Shown here piece after piece: positions 33,861 through 42,313 of a stretch of DNA of 64,000 nt; position 1 is the first letter of the stretch, and each line of letters starts with the position of its first letter. The stretch covers positions 1-64,000 of the forward strand of contig NZ_JAMOLN010000012.1 of the NCBI RefSeq assembly GCF_024448165.1, in the 5' to 3' direction. Position numbers and translations under genes: made by a program. This DNA comes from Streptomyces longispororuber. GTDB lineage: Bacteria; Actinomycetota; Actinomycetes; Streptomycetales; Streptomycetaceae. The notes below the pieces were generated by a model. That model searched no databases, was not told where the DNA came from, and was given only the letters and a program-made list of their open reading frames with translations.

Positions 33861-35230
33861 ACCGCCTACCACTGCGGACCCGCCTCGCGCTGCTCGCCTG
33901 CGCCACCGTCGCGCTGATCACCCTGGGCGTGTGCGCCGCCGCGTACGCCGTCATCCGCTACGAGCTCGGCCACCAGCTCGACCTCCAGCTGACCCAGGCC
34001 GCGACCCTGGCCACCCAGCAGAACCGCGACGAGCCGCCCGGCGTGCTGGCCGCCGAGTGCCGCTATCTCGCCGCCCCCGCCTGCGCCCAGCTCGTCCCGG
34101 CCGACGCGGCCGACGATCCCCCGCAGCCGTATCTGCTGCCCGTCACGGACACCACCCGCGAGGTCGCCGCGGGCAGCCACGCCCCGTACTACACGAACCT
34201 CACCCTCCAAGGACACGCGGTACGGATGCTCACCACCCCGTACACGGCGGGCCAGGACAAGGCGCTCCAGGTGGCGCTGCGCTCGGACACCACGACGAAG
34301 TCGCTGCGGCAGGCGACCGTGATGCTCGCCGTGATCAGCACGGCAGGCGTCGCGCTCGCCCTGGCCGGCGGGTACTGGGTGGCACGTCGCGGCCTCGCCC
34401 CGGTCGAACACCTCACGGCCACGGCGGAGCAGATCGCGGCGACGCACGACGCCCGGCTGCGCATCGACCTGCCGCAGGGCCGACGCGACGAAGTCACCCG
34501 CCTGACAGCCTCGTTCAACACGATGCTGGGCGAACTGGAGGACTCGGTGACGGCCCGCCGCCGCCTCGTCGCGGACGCCTCCCACGAGCTCCGCACACCG
34601 CTCACCGCGCTGCGCACCAACGCCGAGCTCCTCGCCCGCGCCGAACGCCTGACCCCCGCCCAGCGCGACCGCGCCTCCACGGCACTGCGCCGCCAGATCC
34701 ACGAGGTCACCTCCCTCGTCAACGACCTGATCGAGCTGGCCCGCGACGAGGAGCCCCAGGCGCTGGTCGAGGACGTGGCGCTCGCCCCCCTGGTCACGCA
34801 CGCGGTGGAAGCGGCGCGGGCCCACTGGCCCCAGGTCGGCTTCACCCTGACCGTGGCCCCGCAGGCGATGACGACGACGCTCCCCGGGGTCCCGTCCCGT
34901 CTCTCCCGGCTCCTGGCCAACCTCCTCGGCAACGCGGCGAAGTTCAGCCCGCCCGGCGCGAACGTCGAAGTCGCCCTGTCCACCCGGGACGTGACGGTCC
35001 GCGATCACGGCCCGGGCATCGCCCCCGAGGACCTCCCCCACGTCTTCGACCGCTTCTACCGCGCCGAGGCATCCCGCGCGCTGCCCGGATCGGGCCTGGG
35101 CCTGGCGATGGCCCGCCAGATCGCCCAGGCCCACGGGGCCCGCCTCACGGCGGAGGCGGCGCCGGGCGGCGGGGCACTGTTCCGGCTCGCCTTCCCCGAG
35201 GAGGACACGACGTCGGCCGGACGGCTCTGA
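33857..35230 (+). CDS. Sensor histidine kinase, partner of the OmpR-type regulator
   Basis: 457 residues from GTG 33857 (GTGA overlap with the regulator). The first membrane helix is LALLACATVALITLGVCAAAYAVI. An extracytoplasmic sensor domain (about 35-150) holds a Cys pair (AECRYLAAPACAQL). The second helix is ATVMLAVISTAGVALALAGGYWVA, followed by HAMP. The H-box is VADASHELRTPLTALRTN, the N-box LLANLLGNAAKFS and the G-boxes DHGPGI, GSGLGLAMA. The two exposed cysteines could form a disulfide and make it redox-responsive; that is speculative. All catalytic boxes are intact. Confidence 0.95.
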   Translation: MNRLPLRTRLALLACATVALITLGVCAAAYAVIRYELGHQLDLQLTQAATLATQQNRDEPPGVLAAECRYLAAPACAQLVPADAADDPPQPYLLPVTDTTREVAAGSHAPYYTNLTLQGHAVRMLTTPYTAGQDKALQVALRSDTTTKSLRQATVMLAVISTAGVALALAGGYWVARRGLAPVEHLTATAEQIAATHDARLRIDLPQGRRDEVTRLTASFNTMLGELEDSVTARRRLVADASHELRTPLTALRTNAELLARAERLTPAQRDRASTALRRQIHEVTSLVNDLIELARDEEPQALVEDVALAPLVTHAVEAARAHWPQVGFTLTVAPQAMTTTLPGVPSRLSRLLANLLGNAAKFSPPGANVEVALSTRDVTVRDHGPGIAPEDLPHVFDRFYRAEASRALPGSGLGLAMARQIAQAHGARLTAEAAPGGGALFRLAFPEEDTTSAGRL

Positions 35231-35478
35231 ACCACTTCCACCGGCGTGAGCAGGAGCAGCGGAGTGCCCTTGCCCGTGTCGGCGACAGAAGGCGGTGTGC
35301 CGTCCGGCGTCGCCCCGGTGGTCACGGTCGCTGAACGCGAGGGTCTGACCCTCGTGGTGCCGCGCGAGCAAGCGGACGCGGCAGGCTCGGCGACGACTAC
35401 GTGGCCGGCTGGGGGGCCTTGCGTCGAATCCACACCCGCCCACCAGGCAGGCGATCAGGCGAGGTAGCCTGGCATTCC

Positions 35479-36123
35479 ATGGCAATAAGCTCCGCCCTCT
35501 GGTCCTTCGCCCTGGTAGTAGGGCTTCTCACTCTGACTCCCGGACTCGACACGGCGCTGATCCTGCGCACGTCGGCCCTCGGCCGGCGCAGGAGAGCCTC
35601 GGGAGTGGTCCTCGGAATCCAGACCGGCACCCTGGTGTGGGGTGCGTTCACCTCCCTCGGGGTGACCGCCCTTCTCACTGCCTCCCATCTCGCCTACACC
35701 GCGTTGCGCTGGATCGGTGCCGCCTACCTGATCTGGATGGCGGCCCGCATGCTGCGGGACACCTTCCGGGGACAGCCCACGACAGACACGGACGATGCCG
35801 TCCAGGTCCCCTCCCCCGGCGCCGACTCGATCACCGGCGGCTGGCGACAGGGAACACTCACCAACCTCCTCAACCCGAAGATGGGCGCCTTCTACGTCGC
35901 CGTTCTGCCGCAGTTCATCCCGCCGGGCACTGGACACTTCACCATGGGCCTCCTGCTCACCGCGGTGCATGTCCTGATCGGCCTGCTCTGGTCCGCCGTC
36001 CTCATCGGCTTCGCACGCGTCGTGCAGGGATGGCTCCGCAAGCCACAGGCTCGCCGGCTCCTGGACCGGATCACCGGGACCGTCATCGGGGTCTTCGGCA
36101 TCAGGTTGGCGCTGAGCAACTGA
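35479..36123 (+). CDS. LysE/RhtB family amino-acid exporter
   Basis: 214 residues from ATG 35479 with GAGGTAG about 10 bases upstream. The family start is SFALVVGLLTLTPGLDTALILRTSALGRRRRASGVVLGIQTGTLVWG (TPGPN-like motif, G-x3-G-x2-G helix). YTALRWIGAAYLIWMAARML and WRQGTLTNLLNPKMGAFYVAVLPQFIP (NPK motif) complete the match. Six membrane helices. Exports small amino acids or related metabolites; substrate not readable. No operon partner. Confidence 0.92.
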   Translation: MAISSALWSFALVVGLLTLTPGLDTALILRTSALGRRRRASGVVLGIQTGTLVWGAFTSLGVTALLTASHLAYTALRWIGAAYLIWMAARMLRDTFRGQPTTDTDDAVQVPSPGADSITGGWRQGTLTNLLNPKMGAFYVAVLPQFIPPGTGHFTMGLLLTAVHVLIGLLWSAVLIGFARVVQGWLRKPQARRLLDRITGTVIGVFGIRLALSN

Positions 36124-36242
36124 CCCTCAGGCGCTCTGGATCACCTCGAACCTGAACGTCCGCAGCCGCCGTACGCCCGCGCGGCAACGACCTCGCTTCC
36201 GGAGCGGGCACAGTGGGGAACCCGCGAGAACGGGCAGAGCAC

Positions 36243-36635
36243 CGGCCTCCGGTCAGAGCGCGATCGGCCGGTAGCTCAGGGCCTGGGTCGACGAGTCCTC
36301 CCAGGCGCAGGTGGTCGCGGTGGTCGCCTTCGTGCGCCCCGGGCCACATCGCCGCGAGTTCCTCGTCCGTCGGAGTGCGCTCCCAGAAGCCCTCGCCGAG
36401 GACGACACGTCCGCCCGGGCGCACGAGACCGCGCAGCTCGCGCAGGACGACGCCGGGATCGTACGGCTGCTCGGGGTCGCACAGTGCCTGGCCGGACGGA
36501 CTCGACCACGCGGAGCAGCAGTTCGCCCCAGCCGCAGCCGATGTCGAGGACCGCGGCGGGTGAGGCGCGGGCCTCGGAGAGTGGGCCGTGGAAGGTCGGA
36601 CTGCCGAGGCGAGGAGGAAGATCGGAAGCTGTCAT
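36243..36635 (-). pseudogene. Broken SAM-dependent methyltransferase
   Basis: From ATG 36635 the frame reads PRLGSPTFHGPLSEARA and then AAVLDIGCGWGELLLRVVES, a good motif I. It then loses coding sense. In another minus-strand frame it resumes as LVRPGGRVVLGEGFWERTPTDEELAAMWP, the expected motif III and after. At least one frameshift and a deletion separate the halves, and the C-terminus is missing. The 100-odd bases between 36124 and 36242 hold nothing I recognise. Confidence 0.65.
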
Positions 36636-36808
36636 GGGGCGGAACGCTGGTTCCCCTTGGGCGGCACATCGAGCGATTTCGGCGCGACGCCCTGAGCATC
36701 GAAAGGGGTCGTGGCCGCCGGCTGGAGTCCCGGCGGGTACTCGGGAGCGCGTTACTCGCCGACGCCGGCGAAGTGCTCAGCCTCCGCCAGAAGCCGCTGC
36801 CCGGGGCT

Positions 36809-36853
36809 GCTGAGCGTCGTACTTGAAGTCGTTCGCCAACTACGACGCTCAGC
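36809..36853 (-). terminator. Terminator hairpin of the small secreted protein gene
   Basis: GCTGAGCGTCGTA (36809-36821) and TACGACGCTCAGC (36841-36853) form a perfect 13-bp stem with a 19-base loop, starting 22 bases past the stop at 36876. Confidence 0.65.
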
Positions 36854-36875
36854 CATCCCGCGCGGACCCGCGAGC

Positions 36876-37241
36876 TTACGACCGCTGCTGTTTGCCGGTG
36901 AAGTAGACGGAGCGCAGCTTGAGGTCCTCGGTGGTGGGGTTGCCGTGCGGGCGCAGGGTCCAGGAATCGCCCGTGCAGTCGGGCTCCGTGAACACCATCA
37001 CCCATTCGTCCGTGTCGTTGTGCGGGGCGAAGGCCGGTTCGGAGGAGGCCGGGTCGGCGGCCTCGGCCACGGGAACACAACCGGGGCCGGCCGGGTCGTG
37101 GAGGGTGACCGACTGGGGCTCCCCGTCCATGCCCACGAACCAGTAGGAGAAGTCGCCGGTCGCGGCGCTCGCGGACGTCGGCAGGGCGATGGCCAGGGCC
37201 AGCGCGCCGAAGGCGGCGGCCACAGTGGAACGAAGACGCAT
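36876..37241 (-). CDS. Small secreted protein, two-cysteine domain
   Basis: 121 residues. ATG 37241 is preferred over ATG 37253 because GGAG lies 6 bases before it. The signal peptide is MRLRSTVAAAFGALALAIALPTSASA. The mature part, about 95 residues, reads DFSYWFVGMDGEPQSVTLHDP...GCVPV...FTEPDCTGDSWTL and has one Cys pair and a strand-rich pattern. I do not recognise a named family; a beta/gamma-crystallin-like fold is possible. Own terminator downstream. Confidence 0.75.
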   Translation of the reverse strand: MRLRSTVAAAFGALALAIALPTSASAATGDFSYWFVGMDGEPQSVTLHDPAGPGCVPVAEAADPASSEPAFAPHNDTDEWVMVFTEPDCTGDSWTLRPHGNPTTEDLKLRSVYFTGKQQRS

Positions 37242-37440
37242 GCAGAGCTCCATTGATCAGTGTGCGGTACCGGGCAAGCCTGTCCCGGTACGGCGGGAGG
37301 CAGGGGCAGTCCGCGCCGCGGTCACCCTGATGGACACGCAGGAACGATCTTTCCTCCGCCATGTGCCCGATGGTGGGGGGAGCTGCGGGCCGGGGAAGTC
37401 GCCGGACCCGGGTCATACAGGGGTCATCTAGGCTGGCTCG

Positions 37441-38307
37441 GTGACTGATGAGCAGGGGCAGGAGCCGGAGCAGGTGCAGCCGTCGGGCGTGTGGGCCACG
37501 GCGGTGGGGGTGGCCCGGGTGCGCGCGCGGGAGACCGAGCGCGAGAACGCACTGTTCCGCGACCCACTGGCACGGGCCTTCGCCACCGCCGGTGGCCTGG
37601 GAACCTCCTCACCGCCGCCGCAGCCCGGCGACGAGGTCGAGCGACGCCGCCGCCTCGGCGTGGCCACCTCCATCGTCATCAGGACGAAGTTCCTCGACGA
37701 CCTGTTGCGGCAGGCCGCCGCGTCCGGGATCCGACAGGTGGTGCTGCTCGGCGCCGGTATGGACAGCCGGGCCTTCCGGTTGGACTGGCCCGAGGGCACC
37801 CGACTGTTCGAGGTCGACACCGCCGAGCCGCTGGAGTTCAAGGCTTCGGTGCTGCGCCGGGAGCGGGCCGAGGCGCGTTGCGAGCGGATCACCGTCGCGG
37901 TGGATCTGCGGGAAGACTGGCCGGGCGCGCTGATCGCCGCTGGGCACGACCCGGCGGCGCCGACCGTGTGGATCGCCGAGGGGCTGCTGATCTACCTGTC
38001 CGAGGACGCGGTGGAACTGCTGCTGGCCCGGATCAGCGCGCAGTCGGCGCCAGGGAGCCGGATGGGACTGACGTTGGGCTCGCGCGGCGTGATCGAGCGC
38101 TTCGGCACGCGCGCCGAGCCGGGTTCGGCGGCGTCCATGTGGGTCTGGGAGATGCCCGACGACCCGGTCGCCTGGCTGGCCGGACACGGCTGGGAGGCCT
38201 CCAGCCACACCCTGCGCGAACGCGCCGCCGCCTACGGCCGCCCGCTCACCACCACGCCGCAGCCCGAGGAGCAGCCCGGCGGACTGATCTCAGCGGTCCG
38301 CCGGTAG
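37441..38307 (+). CDS. Class I SAM-dependent O-methyltransferase, LCMT-like (TIGR00027 type)
   Basis: 288 residues from GTG 37441. TAVGVARVRARETERENALFRDPLARAFA is the typical N-terminus of the actinobacterial S-adenosyl-L-methionine-dependent methyltransferase family related to leucine carboxyl methyltransferases. RQVVLLGAGMDSRAFRLDWPEGTRLFEVD is motif I with the acidic strand-2 end, and VWIAEGLLIYLSEDAVELLLARI is motif III. No ribosome binding site, but TAGGCT lies 6 bases before the GTG, which fits a leaderless transcript. Substrate unknown. Confidence 0.88.
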   Translation: MTDEQGQEPEQVQPSGVWATAVGVARVRARETERENALFRDPLARAFATAGGLGTSSPPPQPGDEVERRRRLGVATSIVIRTKFLDDLLRQAAASGIRQVVLLGAGMDSRAFRLDWPEGTRLFEVDTAEPLEFKASVLRRERAEARCERITVAVDLREDWPGALIAAGHDPAAPTVWIAEGLLIYLSEDAVELLLARISAQSAPGSRMGLTLGSRGVIERFGTRAEPGSAASMWVWEMPDDPVAWLAGHGWEASSHTLRERAAAYGRPLTTTPQPEEQPGGLISAVRR

Positions 38308-38420
38308 GACCCGGCAGCCCCAAGGTGAGCACCTGTGCACAGGGAGGTTCATCCGGTCACGAGGCGCCCGGCGACAACCGCTCGCAGGCTTCCGCCCATC
38401 GATCCATAGCCCCCGGCCCC

Positions 38421-39590
38421 CTAACGCCGAGCCACGGACAGCACCAGATCCACCAGTCGCTCGGCCGCATCCGGGCGGCCGTACGTGCGGGCCTGTGTGG
38501 CCATCGCGGCGCGCCGGTCGGGATCAGCCAGCAGCGGGGCGATCGCTTCGCGCAGCCGCTCCGCCGTCACCTCGCCGATCAGCGCGACGGCCGCTCCCGC
38601 CTTCTCCAGATGTGCGGCGTTGTGGGCCTGCTCGTTGCCGGCCGACGTGGCGAGCGGCACCAGTACCGAGGCCTTGCCCAGCGCGGTCAGTTCGGCGATG
38701 GTGCCCGCGCCGCTGCGTGAGAGCACGACATCGGCCAGGGCGAGCACGTCGGGCAGCTCGGACCCGACGTATGCGGTCAGGTGGTGGCGCGCGGCGAGCT
38801 CCGGCGGGAGGGCGGTCGCGGCGCGGCGCAGGTCCTCGACGTGGTCGGGCCCGCACTGGTGGATCATGTTCGCGTGGCCCAGCAGCCAGGGCAGCAGGTC
38901 ACGGACGAGGTGGTTGATCTGCAGCGAGCCCTGTGCGCCGCCGGTCACGTACACGGTCGGCAGCCGCCGGTCGAAGCCGGCCAGGCCCAACGCCTCGATG
39001 GCCTTGTCGCCCTGCCCGGTCAGGACCTCGGGGCGGACCGGGTTTCCGGTGACGACCGCCGACCTGCGGACGGATTCGGGCAGCAGCGGCAGCGTCGACT
39101 CCGAGGACACCGCGACACCGCTGGCGGCGCCGGCGAGGGTCTTGTTGGCCAGGCCCAGGCGCACCGTCTGCTCGTGGACGACCAGCGGGACGCGGCACAG
39201 CCGGGTCGCCGCGACGCCGACCGGCACCGCGACGTACCCTCCGGTCGCCAACACCACGTCGGGTCCGAAGGAGTTGATCGCCCGGCGGGCCTGGAGGACG
39301 CCGAGCGGGACCCGGCCCATGTCCGCGACGTTCGCGGGCGACGCCATCTTGATCGGGTTCTTCGAGCGGCGGATCTTGCCCACGGCGACCGGGGTGAACG
39401 CGATCCCCTCCCCCGCCGCGACCCGCTCCTCCAGACTGTCGGCCTTGCCCACCCACAGCGTCTCCAGCTCCCGCCCCTCCGCGGCCAGGCGCGCCTGGAG
39501 CGTGCGCACCGCGGTCAGCGCGGGGTAGGTGTGGCCACCGGTCCCGCCGCCGGTCACGATCAGGCGGAGGGCGGGTTGGTTGCTGCTCAC
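38421..39590 (-). CDS. Second MurG-like GT28 glycosyltransferase
   Basis: 389 residues from GTG 39590; upstream in-frame sequence is poor in coding character. LRLIVTGGGTGGHTYPALTAVRTLQARL is the G-loop. ATGGYVAVPVGVAATRLCRVPLVVHEQTVRLGLANKTLAG and LSRSGAGTIAELTALGKASVLVPLATSAGNEQAHNAAHLEKAG are the MurG-type second and donor-binding blocks. It stands alone, far from any dcw genes, and differs from the paralog at 31921-33078 (TVRLGLAN against NAVPGRAN). Likely a glycosyltransferase of secondary or envelope metabolism. Confidence 0.87.
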   Translation of the reverse strand: MSSNQPALRLIVTGGGTGGHTYPALTAVRTLQARLAAEGRELETLWVGKADSLEERVAAGEGIAFTPVAVGKIRRSKNPIKMASPANVADMGRVPLGVLQARRAINSFGPDVVLATGGYVAVPVGVAATRLCRVPLVVHEQTVRLGLANKTLAGAASGVAVSSESTLPLLPESVRRSAVVTGNPVRPEVLTGQGDKAIEALGLAGFDRRLPTVYVTGGAQGSLQINHLVRDLLPWLLGHANMIHQCGPDHVEDLRRAATALPPELAARHHLTAYVGSELPDVLALADVVLSRSGAGTIAELTALGKASVLVPLATSAGNEQAHNAAHLEKAGAAVALIGEVTAERLREAIAPLLADPDRRAAMATQARTYGRPDAAERLVDLVLSVARR

Positions 39591-39831
39591 AGGTGGGCTC
39601 CAGTCGCTTTCATGCGTGCACGAGGTCGGGCCTGGAGGCTCGGGCTCCAGATCCATGGGGGAGCCTCCCACACGGGACACGGTCCTATCGAGTGCCGAGT
39701 CTCGAGTACCCATTTGTCCGGCGTGCGTGGGCCGTTGAGTCTTTGACCGGTGACCGTTGGCCGGTGATCGCGCTCTGCCCGCGGCAGAACAACGGCCGGA
39801 CCCGGCCCGACGATCACTACAGTCCCGACTC

Positions 39832-40569
39832 ATGACGACGATGACGACGCGTACGGTCGAGTATCCCGCCGACGGTCTGACGATGATCGGGCACCTCGCA
39901 CTCCCGGCCGGTGTCGATCGCCGGCCCGCGGTGCTGGTCGGCCCAGAGGGAACGGGGCTCAGTGACGTCGAGCGCCGCCGTGCCGATGCTCTCGCCGAAC
40001 TGGGCTATGTAGCGCTGGCCTTCGACCTTCACGGTGGACGCTATCTGGGTGACCCCGAGGAGATGCTGGCCCGTTGCATGCCCTTGCTCGCTGATCCCGA
40101 GCGGATGAGGGGCATCGGTCATGCTGCGCTCGACGTGTTGCGCAGCGAGCCGCGGACCGACCCCGACCGGATCGCCGCCGTCGGCTACGGCACCGGGGGT
40201 GCCATCGGGCTGGAGCTCGGACGCGACGGCGTCGACCTGCGCGCGATCGGGACGGTCAACGCGCTGACCACGGGCCGACCGGGCGAGGCGGAGCGCATTC
40301 GCTGCCCCGTGTGGGCCGGGGTCGGGTCGGAGGACCCGATCATGCCGCCCGCGCAACGGAACGCGTTCACTGCCGAGATGCAGGCCGCGGGCGTCGACTG
40401 GCGCCTCACCGTCTACGGGGGTGCCTTGCACGCCTTCCACCACCCCCCGGTCGACCACCCCATGGTCCCCGGCGTCGGCTACCACCCGCAGCACGCGCAG
40501 CGAGCCTGGCGCGACGTCGTCGACCTGCTCACCGAGTGCCTGCCCGTGACGTCGGACCCTGGGGTATGA
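39832..40569 (+). CDS. Dienelactone-hydrolase family protein without the usual nucleophile
   Basis: 245 residues from ATG 39832. Alpha/beta-hydrolase fold: RPAVLVGPEGTGLSDVERRRADALAELGYVALAFDLHGGRYL is the DLH N-terminus, with DRIAAVGYGTGGAIGLELG at the nucleophile elbow, GSEDPIMPPAQRN (acid) and YGGALHAFHHP (His). DLH enzymes have GYCxGG; here it reads GYGTGG, so Cys is replaced by Gly120. It may be inactive as a hydrolase or use another residue. The 3' end overlaps the convergent membrane-protein gene by 41 bases. Confidence 0.82.
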   Translation: MTTMTTRTVEYPADGLTMIGHLALPAGVDRRPAVLVGPEGTGLSDVERRRADALAELGYVALAFDLHGGRYLGDPEEMLARCMPLLADPERMRGIGHAALDVLRSEPRTDPDRIAAVGYGTGGAIGLELGRDGVDLRAIGTVNALTTGRPGEAERIRCPVWAGVGSEDPIMPPAQRNAFTAEMQAAGVDWRLTVYGGALHAFHHPPVDHPMVPGVGYHPQHAQRAWRDVVDLLTECLPVTSDPGV

Positions 40570-41215
40570 CCCGGACAGGCATGCGGACGATCGCCCCGAC
40601 AAGGCCCCGGGCGCCTGCGACCAAAGCCCACAGCAGGAGAGGGAACGCGGCAACCCTCTCCATGCCTCCCATGCCGAGGCCTAGATAGTGGTGCGCGAGG
40701 AACAGCGCCAGAGCCGTGATCGCGGTGACGCCCAGCAGGCCGGTGCCCCACCGCAGCGGCGGCCCCACCCGCTCCGCCAGGCCGAATCCCGCAAGGACGA
40801 GGCCGATGTTGCCCGTTCCCATGATGAGGAGAGCGCCCAGGACGTGCTGGTTCTCGTTGACGTCCGCAGGGGCCAGTCCCGCCAACACGAATCCCGCGCC
40901 GGCACCGGCCAGCAGGATCCGGGCCGCTACGGCGACCTTGCCCCTGCGCCACACGGCACTCCCGGTCAGCACGACGCCGACGACGAGCAGCACGCCCAGG
41001 ACGACGAACGAAGCGTTCATCATGCCGTGCTCCGGGGAGCAGACGTAGCGCGGTTCAGGGTCGGACTGAAGGGCACAGCGGGCGTTTCCCAAGTCACTGA
41101 TGTTGTTCCGGGCCCAGCTGTACGGTCTCGTCCACGCCGACTCCACCATCGTGTGCACCACGAAGAACTGCACCACGCCCACGATCCATGCCGCGTACCC
41201 CATCCGCGCCTTCAC
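40529..41215 (-). CDS. DUF998 family membrane protein
   Basis: 228 residues from GTG 41215. AAWIVGVVQFFVVHTMVESAWTRPYSWARNNISDLGN is the DUF998 start (the NxISDLG motif is diagnostic). About six helices follow (MNASFVVLGVLLVVGVVLTG, ILLAGAGAGFVLAGLAP, HVLGALLIMGTGNIGLVLAG, LLGVTAITALALFLA). Function unknown. The 3' end overlaps the DLH gene tail. AAGGCGGACAG upstream may serve as ribosome binding site. Confidence 0.87.
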   Translation of the reverse strand: MKARMGYAAWIVGVVQFFVVHTMVESAWTRPYSWARNNISDLGNARCALQSDPEPRYVCSPEHGMMNASFVVLGVLLVVGVVLTGSAVWRRGKVAVAARILLAGAGAGFVLAGLAPADVNENQHVLGALLIMGTGNIGLVLAGFGLAERVGPPLRWGTGLLGVTAITALALFLAHHYLGLGMGGMERVAAFPLLLWALVAGARGLVGAIVRMPVRVIPQGPTSRAGTR

Positions 41216-41295
41216 CTGTCCGCCTTCCGTCGTGATCGCCGTACGGACAGCCGATCATGTGGCGCCGGACGCGGGCACTCCGACAAGCCCCCTGG

Positions 41296-41323
41296 GCCGG
41301 GGTGGGGAATGCCCCACCCCGGC
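41296..41323. repeat. Perfect 12-bp hairpin between divergent genes
   Basis: GCCGGGGTGGGG and CCCCACCCCGGC form a perfect stem with an AATG tetraloop, 80-125 bases upstream of two divergent starts. Too stable to be chance; it looks like a terminator, although no gene ends here. Confidence 0.5.
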
Positions 41324-41447
41324 TGCGGAGCACAGGAGTTGGTGGGAGGCGGCCCCACACCCCGGCCACGCGTCGGAGTGGATAAGCTCCGACGTCACCT
41401 GCGGTGTCCACACACGTGGCACCCTGCACGAGAGGACCCGCACTTCC

Positions 41448-42224
41448 ATGCCGAGAGCCCTTCACGATGACGCCGTCGTACGCGTGGCGAATGACGTCTA
41501 CGCCGTCACGGGCAGCAACACCAACTGGGTGATCGTCAAGGACGGCGACAGCGGGACGCTGATCGACACCGGCTATCCCGGCGACCAGGAGGCGGTCCTG
41601 ACCTCCTTGGAGAAGGTCGGGCTGGACCCGAAGGACGTGTCCGCCGTCCTGGTCACGCATGCGCACAACGATCACATCGGTGCCGCCGAGCGGTTGAGCA
41701 CCGCGTACGGCGTTCCTGTCCTCATGCACGAGGCCGAAGTGCCGCATGCCCGCCGCGACTTCCTCGACCAGGTGTCCGTCGGGAAGATCCTCGCGAGGGC
41801 GTGGCGTCCCGGGGTCCTTCCCTGGGCCGTGCACGCGCTGCGTTCCGGCGGGACCCGTCACGTCCCGGTCGCCAATCCCGAGGCCTTCCCCACCGTGGGA
41901 CCCCTCGACCTGCCCGGCTCCCCCGTTCCCGTGCACACGCCGGGACACACGCGTGGCCACTGCGCCTACCACCTGCCCGCCCACGGAATCCTCGTCACGG
42001 GCGACGCCCTGGTGACGGCTCACCCCACGTCGCGCATCCAGGGACCGCAACTACTGCCGACCATGTTCCACACCAGCCGGGCCGAGGCCCTGGAGTCCCT
42101 GGATCTGATCGAGGGCGTCGACGCGGACGTGCTGCTTCCGGGGCACGGGCCCGTCCACCGCGGCCCGGTCCGGGCGGCTGCCGCGGCGGCTCGCGAGCAC
42201 GCGGTGGCCCGCCACGGCGGGTGA
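41448..42224 (+). CDS. Metallo-beta-lactamase fold hydrolase
   Basis: 258 residues from ATG 41448, with GAGAGG 11 bases upstream. SAVLVTHAHNDHIGAAERL is the zinc motif HxHxDH. HTPGHTRGHCAYHLPAHGILVTGDALV supplies the third His and the bridging Asp, and VLLPGHGPVHRGPV the last His. NWVIVKDGDSGTLIDTGYPGDQ is the N-terminal strand block. All metal ligands are intact. Similar to glyoxalase II-like/YcbL proteins; substrate not readable. Confidence 0.9.
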   Translation: MPRALHDDAVVRVANDVYAVTGSNTNWVIVKDGDSGTLIDTGYPGDQEAVLTSLEKVGLDPKDVSAVLVTHAHNDHIGAAERLSTAYGVPVLMHEAEVPHARRDFLDQVSVGKILARAWRPGVLPWAVHALRSGGTRHVPVANPEAFPTVGPLDLPGSPVPVHTPGHTRGHCAYHLPAHGILVTGDALVTAHPTSRIQGPQLLPTMFHTSRAEALESLDLIEGVDADVLLPGHGPVHRGPVRAAAAAAREHAVARHGG

Positions 42225-42313
42225 GCCAGGGACTGCGCACCGGGCCCGAGAACCCGGTTGCCAACAGCACGGCACGGCTGACAACTTGAGCGCGATGAAC
42301 AGGGAGGTTCCGC

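Noticed and set aside
35246..35467. Short plus-strand ORF with VAEREGLTLVVPREQADAAG
   Set aside because: This resembles a fragment of actinobacterial ACT-domain proteins, but only about 20 residues fit and the rest is not coding-like. Too little for a gene call; perhaps a relic.
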